A stretch of 64,000 nt of DNA from DASQPE01 sp046733215 (GTDB lineage: Bacteria > Gemmatimonadota > Gemmatimonadetes > Gemmatimonadales > GWC2-71-9). Under the pieces are notes generated by a model. That model ran no database searches and was not told the DNA's origin. It saw only the letters and a list, made by a program, of their open reading frames with translations. The position numbers and the translations under genes are program-made. Shown piece after piece: positions 50,085-58,445 of the stretch. Every line of letters starts with the position of its first letter. Within the stretch, counting starts at the first letter, position 1. Location of the stretch: positions 16,725 to 80,724 of the forward strand of contig JBKPOS010000013.1 in assembly GCA_046733215.1 (NCBI GenBank), read 5' to 3'.

Positions 50085-51456
50085 CGTGCTTCGGGATGAC
50101 TGCCTCGCGTACGCCTTCCTCTTTCAAGATGGTTGCCATGGCGTCGAGCGCCGGAGGCTCGCCGTGCACCACGAAGGCACGTCGAATCGGACCACCGAGC
50201 CGCCGCACCCAGTCGCGCAGCTCATTGCGGTCGGCATGGGCCGAGTAACCGCTCAGGCTCACCACCTCAGCTCGGCGTTCGTACTCCTGCCCGAAGATCC
50301 TGATCTTGTCTGCGCCGTCCTGGATTCGTCGCCCCAATGTGTTCTCGGCCTGAAAGCCCACAAACAGGATGCAGTTCCGGTGGTCCCCGGCGTGGTTCGC
50401 GAGGTGGTGAAGAATCCTGCCGGACTCCACCATTCCCGATGCCGCAACGATGACCGCGGGTCCGGTCAGCGTGTTGAGCTTCTTCGAGTCGGCTACATCC
50501 TTGACGTAACGGACCAGAGGAAAGTCGAAGAGCTGGGCACCGTTCCCCACCAACCGCTCAGTCGCGTCGAAGATCTCGGGATGGAGCCGAAACACAGCCG
50601 TCACATCTACCGCGAGCGGGCTGTCGACGTAGACAGGAATCTCCGGAATCGCCTTGTTCCGCCAGAGCCGGTGCAACGCGTAGATCAGCTCTTGGGCTCG
50701 CCCCAGCGCGAACGCGGGAACCAGAACCTTTCCTCCCCGGCCCGCCACCTTGCGAATTACTTCGCCCAGCCGGTTCTCGGCATCGGCAACGGAGTCATGG
50801 ACCCGGTCGGCGTAGGTGGACTCGACGATCAAGGTATCAATCGGCCCTTCCGGCGGGACCGGGTCCCTGACGATTGGAAGACCGCTCCTGCCGATGTCAC
50901 CTGAAAACACCAGCCGATGCGGCGCGGGCTCGGACAGCCGAAGGTCGAGCGAGGCCGACCCAAGTATGTGGCCCGCATCGGTGAACTCAGCCGAAAGATT
51001 CTTGCGGAGGTGCAGCAAGCGCCGATACGGCAGGCCGATCGTGAGGTCCTGCACTGCGACCGCGTCCGCCCGGGTGTAGAGCGGCTCGCTGGCAGGCCCG
51101 GCCTTTCCGTGCCGCTCGAGGAACTCGAGGTCCTTCTCCTGGATGTGCGCGGCGTCGAGCAGCATGACTGCCGAAAGATCCCGAGTGGCGGGCGTCGTAT
51201 AGATCGGTCCGTGAAACCCGCGCGCGACCAGCAGCGGCAATCGGCCGTTATGATCGATGTGTGCATGGGTCAGGATGATCGCATCGATGCGGCGGGGATC
51301 GAACTGCAGATTGGCATTCAGATCGCGCGCTTCGGTCCGATGACCCTGAAACAAGCCTCCGTCGAGCAGCACGCGCGCGCCCGCTGCCTCGAGCAGATGC
51401 ATGGATCCGGTGACCTGGCCGGCCGCGCCCCAGAAGCTCAGTCTGATTCCAGGCAT
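50065..51456 (-). CDS. MBL-fold/beta-CASP nuclease (CPSF73/RNase J-like)
   Basis: A 463-residue metallo-beta-lactamase nuclease. Metal motifs include LTHAHIDHNGRLP, FTDAGHILGSASL and FSGDIGRSG; the beta-CASP part has VESTYADR and PAFALGRAQELI, and the C-terminal SGYSAHADRNEL motif holds the His of motif C. The family cuts or trims RNA. There is no N-terminal KH domain. It lies between upp and the YdcF gene, overlapping the latter by 20 bp. Confidence 0.9.
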   Translation of the reverse strand: MPGIRLSFWGAAGQVTGSMHLLEAAGARVLLDGGLFQGHRTEARDLNANLQFDPRRIDAIILTHAHIDHNGRLPLLVARGFHGPIYTTPATRDLSAVMLLDAAHIQEKDLEFLERHGKAGPASEPLYTRADAVAVQDLTIGLPYRRLLHLRKNLSAEFTDAGHILGSASLDLRLSEPAPHRLVFSGDIGRSGLPIVRDPVPPEGPIDTLIVESTYADRVHDSVADAENRLGEVIRKVAGRGGKVLVPAFALGRAQELIYALHRLWRNKAIPEIPVYVDSPLAVDVTAVFRLHPEIFDATERLVGNGAQLFDFPLVRYVKDVADSKKLNTLTGPAVIVAASGMVESGRILHHLANHAGDHRNCILFVGFQAENTLGRRIQDGADKIRIFGQEYERRAEVVSLSGYSAHADRNELRDWVRRLGGPIRRAFVVHGEPPALDAMATILKEEGVREAVIPKHGESFDL

Positions 51457-51462
51457 CGTTCG

Positions 51463-52107
51463 TCAGCGAGTCCCGAAAAGGCGATCGCCGGCGTCGCCCA
51501 GGCCGGGCAGGATGAATCCGCGCTCGTTGAGGCAGCGATCGAGCGCCGCAGCGAACACCGGAATGTCAGGGTGCGCACGCTCCATGGCGCGCGCGCCCTC
51601 AGGTGCGGCGACCAGACAAAGAAACCGGATGCGCCTCGCGCCCGCCTGCTTGAGCGCTTTGACGGCCGATACACCGGATCCGCCGGTGGCGAGCATGGGG
51701 TCCAGCACAAAGAAATCCCGGGCCTCTTCGTCACCCGGAATTTTGAAATAGTAGTCGGTCGGTCGGAGCGTCGCTTGGTCCCGCGAGAGTCCGATGTGGC
51801 CCACCCGGGCGGAGGGCACCAATTGGGCGACGCCGTCCACCATGCCGAGCCCCGCGCGGAGAATGGGGACCAAGGTGAGCTTCTTTCCGGAGACCTGGCG
51901 CCCGGTCGTTCGCTCGAGCGGGGTCTCGATTTCTACCGGCTGGGTGGGAAGATCCTTGGTGACCTCGTAAGCCATCAACATCGCGATCTCGCTCACGAGC
52001 TGCTTGAAGTCGCGCGTGCTCGTCCGCTTGTCGCGGAGCAGAGTCAATTTGTGCTGAATGAGGGGGTGTGAGAGGATCGTGAGGTTCGGGTGGCCGGGCT
52101 CTGGCAT
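51463..52107 (-). CDS. upp: Uracil phosphoribosyltransferase
   Basis: A 214-residue PRTase that salvages uracil to UMP. LVPILRAGLGMVDGV and the PRPP loop LDPMLATGGSGVSAV are clear, and the C-terminal PGLGDAGDRLFGT is the uracil-site signature. The start at 52107 (MPEPGHPNLTILSHPLIQ) is set by family fit; the frame continues upstream through a Pro/Phe-rich tract that is only the purine-rich repeat read in translation. It is 6 bp before the MBL nuclease gene. Confidence 0.95.
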   Translation of the reverse strand: MPEPGHPNLTILSHPLIQHKLTLLRDKRTSTRDFKQLVSEIAMLMAYEVTKDLPTQPVEIETPLERTTGRQVSGKKLTLVPILRAGLGMVDGVAQLVPSARVGHIGLSRDQATLRPTDYYFKIPGDEEARDFFVLDPMLATGGSGVSAVKALKQAGARRIRFLCLVAAPEGARAMERAHPDIPVFAAALDRCLNERGFILPGLGDAGDRLFGTR

Positions 52108-52120
52108 GCGAAAGAAGATA

Positions 52121-52184
52121 CTGGGTAAGCGGGGAAAGGGAGAAAGGGGGAACGGCGGGAGAAAGGGGAAGGGGAGAAAACGAG
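52121..52184 (+). repeat. Purine-rich low-complexity tract upstream of upp
   Basis: A 60-bp G/A-rich stretch built of short units such as GGGGAAA, GGGAGAAA and GGGGAGAAAA. The 13-mer GGAGAAAGGGGAA at 52158-52170 also occurs at 49406-49418, after the YdcF gene start region. On the minus strand it is a pyrimidine tract directly ahead of upp. It may be slippage-prone or structural; no defined role. Confidence 0.55.
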
Positions 52185-52187
52185 CGG

Positions 52188-52562
52188 CTAGAGTCGTAAG
52201 ACGAGCAGTCGGCACACGCGCTCGCCAACGGCGCATGCACTCGCTTTGAGAGTGCCGTGAATCGTTGTCGCCCGACCCGGAAGACGCGCCGAAGGCGGTT
52301 CGGCGAAGTAGGCCGAGTCGGGAGTGAGAAGCGGGGCATCGAAGCGAATGATTTCGCCGCCAGATAGCTCGAGAGCAGGCTTGAGCCTGGCGTTGATTCT
52401 CCAGCCCGGCGCCGCCACCAGAACAAGACGGGTCGTGGAGTCTCCGGCTTCGACCCGAACAGCCAGCGGCTGCTCGTTGGTTTGTGCCGCGACCGACGAA
52501 CAGGACGCGGTGAAAATCGCCATCAGCACCAGCCCCGTGACCCGGTTCGGCAGGCGCCTCAT
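52188..52562 (-). CDS. Small lipoprotein coupled to the thioredoxin-like gene
   Basis: A 124-residue protein with a lipobox signal (LVLMAIFTASCSS). The rest is beta-rich and ends TLKASACAVGERVCRLLVLRL (shortened here to ACAVGERVC), a Cys pair six residues apart close to the C-terminus, reminiscent of DsbD-alpha domains. The ATG overlaps the stop of the thioredoxin-like gene by 4 bp, which supports a redox partnership in the periplasm. The family link is inference. Confidence 0.72.
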   Translation of the reverse strand: MRRLPNRVTGLVLMAIFTASCSSVAAQTNEQPLAVRVEAGDSTTRLVLVAAPGWRINARLKPALELSGGEIIRFDAPLLTPDSAYFAEPPSARLPGRATTIHGTLKASACAVGERVCRLLVLRL

Positions 52563-53143
52563 TGCTCGTTCACCAATTCGCGGATCCGTCCATCCCACAG
52601 TTGGTAAGTCGCATCACCCACGTGGAACTCTCCGGCGCCCTCGTAACGGATGCGCCCCTTCTTGTCGATGAGCACGAAGCTGGGCCAAAACCGGATCCCG
52701 TAAAGATCCCAGGTGCGCAAGTCGTTGTCCTGCGCATTGGGGTACGTGATGTGGTACTTCTCGAGTGCGCGGGCGAGGTTGCCTTTGTCGTGCTCGCCGG
52801 CGTACGGGGGAAACTCGGGGGTGTGAATACCGATCAGCGTAAGCCCACGGTTGCGATACCTGGCATCGAAATCCACCAGCGAAGGCACCGTGTTGGTGCA
52901 GTTGTAGCAGGTGAAGACCCAGAAGTTGAGCAGGACCACTCGGCCCCGCAGTGACTGCAGCGTTACGGGCTTCTCGGCGTTGAGCCAGCTGGTGTTCCGC
53001 CAAGAGGGAGCCGGGCGCACGCCACTCCTGGTCTGTCCGACCAGCGGCGTCTGTGCCGGAGCACTGGGGGCGCGTTGACGCGCGAAGCCAGCGGTCAGCG
53101 AGATAACCAGCGAGAGGCTGAACAGCAGGCTCGGCCTGGGCAT
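52559..53143 (-). CDS. Exported thioredoxin-like (TlpA/DipZ-type) protein
   Basis: A 194-residue protein with a signal peptide (LLFSLSLVISLTAGFA) and a thioredoxin-fold domain. VVLLNFWVFTCYNCTNTVP holds the CxxC (CYNC) site and RFWPSFVLIDKKGRI the cis-Pro region. It is of the TlpA/DipZ type, likely a periplasmic thiol reductant or part of cytochrome maturation. The following lipoprotein with a Cys pair is a candidate partner. It lies 65 bp from the outer-membrane barrel gene on the same strand. Confidence 0.88.
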   Translation of the reverse strand: MPRPSLLFSLSLVISLTAGFARQRAPSAPAQTPLVGQTRSGVRPAPSWRNTSWLNAEKPVTLQSLRGRVVLLNFWVFTCYNCTNTVPSLVDFDARYRNRGLTLIGIHTPEFPPYAGEHDKGNLARALEKYHITYPNAQDNDLRTWDLYGIRFWPSFVLIDKKGRIRYEGAGEFHVGDATYQLWDGRIRELVNEQ

Positions 53144-53208
53144 AACGGCTCCATTCGAGTTCCGATGCTAACGCTGCGGAGCGGGTGTTGGTTTCCCGGG
53201 GAGGGCGC

Positions 53209-54549
53209 TTAGAACTCGAAGCCGGTAGCCAGGTTCAGGTGATCGTTGGCGAAGCTGCCGACGGCGTACCGTGTTTCCATTCGCCGATACTCGATTCCGA
53301 CCAGAAGCGGGCCTGCCGGCCGAACGATGAAATGGCCCTCGTAGGCCAGGTTGCGCTGCCGGACCGGCCGATCCGACCCTCTCGGCTGGTCAATGCCGAA
53401 TCCACCGCCAAACTCCCAGAGCAGGCTGGGACGGATGTTCAGCTGGGCCCAGCCGCCAGTGTCGAGGAGGATGTCGCGCTGACTCGTCGCGGGGTCCACC
53501 GCGCCGAAGTTCTGGCCGATGCCGCCGCCACCCAAGCCGCGCAGCAGCTTTCCTCTATACATCTCTCCGCGCAACTCGATCCAACGGGTGAGGGAGACTC
53601 GGGTGTCCAGAGCGATTCCTTCGCTGTTGAGCAGGTCGCCCTCGCCGGCGATTATGGGACCCGCAGTTCCGCTATTCGAGAACCATCCGCGATGGCCCGC
53701 AATCCCGATTTCGCTTGTTCGCCCCTGTTCTCCCCAACGGAGGTACACCCGGCCTTGGAGGAAAGGACGACCCGACGCCTCGGCCAGATCGGCGGGATCA
53801 GGATCGGTAAGAGTGTTGGGCTCGCCACTCACCGGCGCCAGCGCTGCGACTTCGGCGCCCACCCGCATCCGATCACCGGCTTCTGCACCCACCCTGATTT
53901 GAGGCAGCCAGAGCCAGATATTGCCCGCGGTTACGAAGTCGGGTGTTCCAACGGAGGCCAAGCTTATGGGGTTCACCCCCATGAACACCGGGTCTTCCTG
54001 ACCGACGAGAATCCTCGCATGGTCCCATTGAAGGATTGCTCGGGCCGTGCGAAGCCGGACCACGGGAAGAGTGCGCGACGGATTCGATTGCGTAGCGCCG
54101 AACAGGTCGAGTGCGAGGTCGCCGGTGAATCGACCGCCCAGCACGTTCGAAATGTGAATCGCGCCGCCTACTAGCGTCTGCCGTACCGCAGCGCTGAAGC
54201 TGCCGTCCCGAGTCGGGGCACCCGCGTCCGTCAGGACGAACTGGGGAACGTCCACTACGTTGGCCCGGCCGCTGTTGTAGAACGTGTTGACCAATACCCG
54301 GCCGAACAACTCGAATTGAACGCGGCTCTTGGTCCGCACCTCCGATGCCGCCTGAGTCTCCAGCTGGCGCCGCAGGAGCTCGATCGCCTCCTCGGCGCGC
54401 CGGAGTCGCTCTTCGAGTGAATCGCGCGATGTTGCAGCGGAATCGGTTTGCTGCGCAGCAAGAGTCGGGGTGCCGCTCAGCAGCGTAGCTAACGCGAGGA
54501 CAGCAATCCTGCTTGACGCACCCAAGCGGGGTAGTACGTTGCGGGGCAT
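53209..54549 (-). CDS. Outer-membrane beta-barrel (porin-like) protein
   Basis: A 446-residue protein. A signal peptide (IAVLALATLLSGTPTLAAQ) is followed by a short coiled coil (about 40-68; LEERLRRAEEAIELLRRQL) and a long run of alternating amphipathic strands ending in the aromatic C-terminus NLATGFEF typical of Bam-inserted barrels. No TonB-receptor plug is seen. Its ATG and the ATG of the divergent cupredoxin gene overlap by 2 bp (CATG). An alternative TTG start at 54525 would shorten the signal by eight residues. Confidence 0.82.
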   Translation of the reverse strand: MPRNVLPRLGASSRIAVLALATLLSGTPTLAAQQTDSAATSRDSLEERLRRAEEAIELLRRQLETQAASEVRTKSRVQFELFGRVLVNTFYNSGRANVVDVPQFVLTDAGAPTRDGSFSAAVRQTLVGGAIHISNVLGGRFTGDLALDLFGATQSNPSRTLPVVRLRTARAILQWDHARILVGQEDPVFMGVNPISLASVGTPDFVTAGNIWLWLPQIRVGAEAGDRMRVGAEVAALAPVSGEPNTLTDPDPADLAEASGRPFLQGRVYLRWGEQGRTSEIGIAGHRGWFSNSGTAGPIIAGEGDLLNSEGIALDTRVSLTRWIELRGEMYRGKLLRGLGGGGIGQNFGAVDPATSQRDILLDTGGWAQLNIRPSLLWEFGGGFGIDQPRGSDRPVRQRNLAYEGHFIVRPAGPLLVGIEYRRMETRYAVGSFANDHLNLATGFEF

Positions 54550-55237
54550 GCGGCAGGCCAGATCGAAAATTGCGGCCGTCGTCCTGTGGGCGATGCTGGC
54601 CCCGGGCGCGCTCAGAGCCCAGGGATCGGTCAGCGGACAGGTGACAATTCAGGAGCGCGAGGGTGAAACGACGAAGGACCTCGCGACCGCTGTTATATAC
54701 CTCGAGACGTCCGGCAGCGCCATCGGCCCGGCTCGCGACGGCGAGGCCGAAATCGCCATGCATGACAAGACGTTCATACCGCACGTGCAGGTCGTTCCCG
54801 CGGGCACGTCGGTTGCCTTTCCGAACAAGGACCCTTTCAGGCATAACGTATTCTCCAACTCTAGCGCCGGCCCCTTCGATCTCGGCCTCACTCCGCGAGG
54901 CCAGTCGTCGAAAAATCAGTTTCGCAAGTCGGGGGTCTATGCCATCTACTGCAACATTCACTCGCGTATGAGTGCCTTCGTGGTGGCGGTGGCGAGCCCG
55001 TACTACACGCAGCCCGGGGCGGACGGGTCGTTCACCATCCCCTCGGTCCCAGCGGGGCGCTACATGCTCCACGCCTGGCACGAGCGCGGTGGCGAGACCA
55101 CGCAGTCGCTCGAAGTGCCGGCCGCCGGCCTCCAGGGTCTGGCGGCCGTGCTCGACGCCCGCGGCTACCGACCCGTTCAGCACAAGAACAAGTTCGGCCA
55201 AGACTACGCGGCGAGTGACGACGACGAGCGGTACTAG
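54548..55237 (+). CDS. Periplasmic cupredoxin with C-terminal carboxypeptidase-regulatory-like domain
   Basis: A 229-residue exported protein with a signal peptide to about residue 24. The cupredoxin fold carries a complete type-1 copper ligand set: His99 (DPFRHNVFS), Cys135, His138 and Met141 (YCNIHSRM). A small beta domain follows (about 150-200; GSFTIPSVPAGRYMLHAW). Proteins of this layout are often labelled methylamine utilisation or plastocyanin-like. Its 3' end overlaps the kinase gene by 23 bp, so both are translated together. A redox or copper-sensing input to the kinase is inferred. Confidence 0.87.
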   Translation: MRQARSKIAAVVLWAMLAPGALRAQGSVSGQVTIQEREGETTKDLATAVIYLETSGSAIGPARDGEAEIAMHDKTFIPHVQVVPAGTSVAFPNKDPFRHNVFSNSSAGPFDLGLTPRGQSSKNQFRKSGVYAIYCNIHSRMSAFVVAVASPYYTQPGADGSFTIPSVPAGRYMLHAWHERGGETTQSLEVPAAGLQGLAAVLDARGYRPVQHKNKFGQDYAASDDDERY

Positions 55238-57284
55238 CGGCCTCACCTGGCGGATCTTTCTCGGGGCCGCCGGCGTCGTTGCCCTAGTGCTGCTTGGAAC
55301 GCTGTTGCTCGCCTGGGCGTCGGTCCGACGCACTGCCGGCACCGAGCTCGACCGAAGCCTTGCCCGGACCCGCGAGCTGGTGGTCACGTTTCTTCAAGGA
55401 GACCGTCGGAGCCTGTCCCAGAGCGCCGCCGTCTTCGTCCAGAATCCCAACTTTCGCGCGCTGCTCGAGAACCCCGCCCCGGGGGACATGCTGGACCAGT
55501 CGCTCGAGGCCGCGCACCTGCTGGGCGCCACCTTCGTGCAGATCACCGACGCCTCCGGCGTACGGCTGGCCCGAAGTGATGAGCCGCAGGCCCCTCCTGT
55601 GCAGCTGGCTCGTTCGCCGCTGATTGCGGGCGCACTGGAAGGCGATATGCGCGCCGGCTTCGGTGTCTCTGGCGATTCGATCCTGTTTCAGGCCGTCGCC
55701 GTGCCGATTCCCGGCGCCGGTCCCCATGTCGTGCGCGGCGCACTCATGGCTGCAAAGACGATCGACAGCACGCTGGCGAGCGCGGTGAAGCAGGTGACCG
55801 CGAGCGACGTGGTGTTCTTTGCGCTTGATTCGGCCGGTCACGCGCGCGTTGCAGCCTCCACACTCCCGCGTGATCCGGCGCTTTCCGCTTTCATCCAGCG
55901 TTACGGGTCGCGCGCGAGCGACACCACCGTGGCTCCAGCGGGGACAGCCGAGATGCCGGAGGCTAACCTACCCCGCGCCGAAGTATCGCTACGCAATGAG
56001 GCCTTTGTCGGCCAGGGAGGCGCGCTGCTCTCGGCGGGAGGCACCCCGCTCGGCGGATTTGTTGCGCTTCGGAGCCGGGCGCTCGAGCTGGCCGGATTCC
56101 GCGACCTCACGATCCGCATCGTTTTCGCCGGGCTGGCCGGCCTGCTGCTGGCCGGAGCCTTCTCGTATCTCGTCGCCCATCGGATCAGCCGTCCGGTGCT
56201 GGGCCTCGTCGCGGCGACCCGGCGGGCTGCCGAAGGCGACTATGCGACGCCCATCGAAACCACAGGCCCCGATGAGATCGGACAGCTGGCCGAAGCGTTC
56301 GGGGTGCTCCTGGCCGAGCTGCGTGAGAAGCAGTCGCTGGTGAATCTGCTGCGCGAGCGCGAAGAGCAGCGGGGACTCTCACTCGCCGGCCCAGAGCGCA
56401 CTGTAGCGGTGGGCGGAGGCTTGACTGATGGGCGAATTGCTCCGGGACAAGTCTTCGCGGGACGCTACGAGATTCTCGCCGCGCTGGGGCAGGGCGGCAT
56501 GGGAGTGGTATACAAGGCGCGTGACCGTGAGCTGGACGACGTGGTGGCCGTGAAGCTGGTTCGCACCGATCTGCTGGCCATCGACCCCATGGCGATCGAG
56601 CGCTTCAAGGATGAAGTCCGGTTGGCCCGTCGGATCTCGCATCGCAACGTTGCCCGCACGCACGATTTCGGAGAGGCTGAGGGACTGTACTACGTCACGA
56701 TGGAGTTCGTGGCCGGAACGCCGCTCAGGGATCTGATACAGGCGCGGCACCGGCTTCCAGTGAGCGCGACGGTGTCAGTCGGCAAGCAACTCTGCCGAGC
56801 GCTGGAAGCGGCACACGAGGAAGGAATCATTCACCGCGATATCAAGCCGCAGAACATCATGGTCGCGGCCGACGGTTTGGTGAAGGTGATGGACTTCGGT
56901 ATCGCGCGGCCGGTCGAGCGCCAGAAAGCAATGACGCAGACGGGCCTCGTGATCGGGACACCGGACTATATGGCGCCGGAGCAGCTGCTGGGCGAGCCGG
57001 TGGATCCACGGGTGGATCTTTACGCCGCGGCCGTGGTGCTCTACGAGTGTCTCACCGGCCGGCGGCCCCACGAGGCGGACTCGGCGCTTGCTCTGGTGGG
57101 TGTAAAACTGGCGCAGGATCCGCTGCCACCTCACGAGGTGTCGGAAGACGTCCCGATGGAGCTTTCCAGGGTAATCGTTCGTGCCCTGTCGAGGAATCGG
57201 GACGATCGCCCTGCGACCGCCGCACACCTCTACGACGAGCTGGTGCACGCGGTGGAGGAGCCGTCGTCCATCAGCAGCTCGTGA
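55215..57284 (+). CDS. Transmembrane sensor Ser/Thr kinase with HAMP domain
   Basis: A 689-residue receptor kinase. TM1 (about 12-34), an extracellular sensor domain of about 265 residues with a Cache-like rhythm, TM2 (about 300-320), a HAMP domain (about 322-372; ISRPVLGLVAATRRAAEGDY) and a cytoplasmic kinase (416-680). Kinase residues are GQGGMGVVYKA, Lys447, Asp542 (HRDIKPQN), Asp560 (MDFGIAR) and MAPEQL. This is the layout of a chemoreceptor or histidine kinase with the output replaced by an Hanks-type kinase. The GTG start lies inside the cupredoxin gene. Confidence 0.9.
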   Translation: MTTTSGTSGLTWRIFLGAAGVVALVLLGTLLLAWASVRRTAGTELDRSLARTRELVVTFLQGDRRSLSQSAAVFVQNPNFRALLENPAPGDMLDQSLEAAHLLGATFVQITDASGVRLARSDEPQAPPVQLARSPLIAGALEGDMRAGFGVSGDSILFQAVAVPIPGAGPHVVRGALMAAKTIDSTLASAVKQVTASDVVFFALDSAGHARVAASTLPRDPALSAFIQRYGSRASDTTVAPAGTAEMPEANLPRAEVSLRNEAFVGQGGALLSAGGTPLGGFVALRSRALELAGFRDLTIRIVFAGLAGLLLAGAFSYLVAHRISRPVLGLVAATRRAAEGDYATPIETTGPDEIGQLAEAFGVLLAELREKQSLVNLLREREEQRGLSLAGPERTVAVGGGLTDGRIAPGQVFAGRYEILAALGQGGMGVVYKARDRELDDVVAVKLVRTDLLAIDPMAIERFKDEVRLARRISHRNVARTHDFGEAEGLYYVTMEFVAGTPLRDLIQARHRLPVSATVSVGKQLCRALEAAHEEGIIHRDIKPQNIMVAADGLVKVMDFGIARPVERQKAMTQTGLVIGTPDYMAPEQLLGEPVDPRVDLYAAAVVLYECLTGRRPHEADSALALVGVKLAQDPLPPHEVSEDVPMELSRVIVRALSRNRDDRPATAAHLYDELVHAVEEPSSISSS

Positions 57285-58268
57285 TGGATCCCATTTGCAC
57301 AACCTCAAAATCGCGGCCGTGCACCTTGTGCTGCCGCAGCTGATCCAGAGCATCCGCCCAGCGCGGGTCTGACGTTCCCGTCACATACCAGGCGCTTCCC
57401 TGATCGGCGAAGATGAGGCCGTACTTCTTGAGCGCCGTGAGGATCACCAGAGCATCACCGGTGTAAGGGGAGAGATCGAAGTCGGGGCGCAAGCGGACTC
57501 GCAGGCCGTAGCCCGGAAGGCTGGGATCCGCGTATTGGCCGCAGTGGCCGGCCGGCGCCATGTATGCCCGCCGGGCACGCGGCACGGTAAACCGCAACGC
57601 GTGCGTCAGATTGTTCGCGGCGACTTCCTCGTACTTCAGGAGCCCGGGTAGAATGGGAAGCCCCGCGGCGTCGGCCGAGGTCCAGCCGGCGGGACGAGTC
57701 GCATTGATCTTCAAGTCCCATCGAGCCGACGAGCTCACCATGAAGCCACTGCCGGTCCGGACGGTATTGTACAGCTCGTAAAGAACGCAGTCTCCCTGCT
57801 GCACCACCAGCACGTGCCGATCTCCCGACGAGGGATTCGGGTTGGCCGTGCTTCCTCCCTCGATGGGCACATCCAGCGGGATCGGCATCGGGCCGGGATC
57901 GCTCTCGTCGGAGTAGTCGGCTCCATCGGTCCCGAAGCTGATTGGAACCACCGCCTGCGATGCCGGGACTACGACGAAGGGGATTCCGTAGTACTCCTCC
58001 GTCGTCCCGAGGTCGAGGTGCAAAGCGCTATCAGGAGACATCTGCGACAGGAGGGCCGACGACGCGGGGTCAACCGGGTCCGCGCTCCGTCACGATTCCA
58101 GGCGTTGTCGCCGGGAAAGACCTGGCATCCGCCTAGGGTGACCACCGACGTATTCGGCGTGGGCGTCGAGGGCGAAGGCGTGCCTGTTGCAGGATCGGAG
58201 TTGCCTGGGCCGGCGGGATTGCCGCAAGCTGCGAGCAGCCATAGCAGGGCCGACCAGCTCGTGCGCAT
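57271..58268 (-). pseudogene. Lipoprotein gene of unknown function broken by a single-base frameshift
   Basis: Two frames join into one protein. The upstream part starts MRTSWSALLWLLAACGNPAG (lipobox) and reads CQVFPGDNAWNRD; the downstream part continues SADPVDP and then a 256-residue conserved-looking domain with ESDPGPMPIPLDVPIEGGS, GDRHVLVVQQGDCVLYELYN and FADQGSAWYVTGTSDPRW. At 58087-58088 the codon expected between Asp and Ser has two bases, not three, so one base is missing. It may be a real inactivation or a sequencing error. It converges on the kinase gene, overlapping it by 14 bp. Confidence 0.75.
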
Positions 58269-58445
58269 TTGGCCTCCGGTCCAAACACTCGGCAAGAGAC
58301 GGACTTGACGCGTGGAATTGCGCGCACCACACGATGGGCGGGGCAATAAGCATGCTCGGGTGACCTGCTCCGTTCGCCCCTTCCGGGTTCTATGGAACCG
58401 ACTCAGATTGGCGAGCGGCTTGACCGCTCAACCAGGAGGGTGACG

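Noticed and set aside
53873..55387. Long minus-strand frame over the cupredoxin and kinase start
   Set aside because: It is Arg-rich and antisense to genes with clear motifs (copper ligands, TM1).
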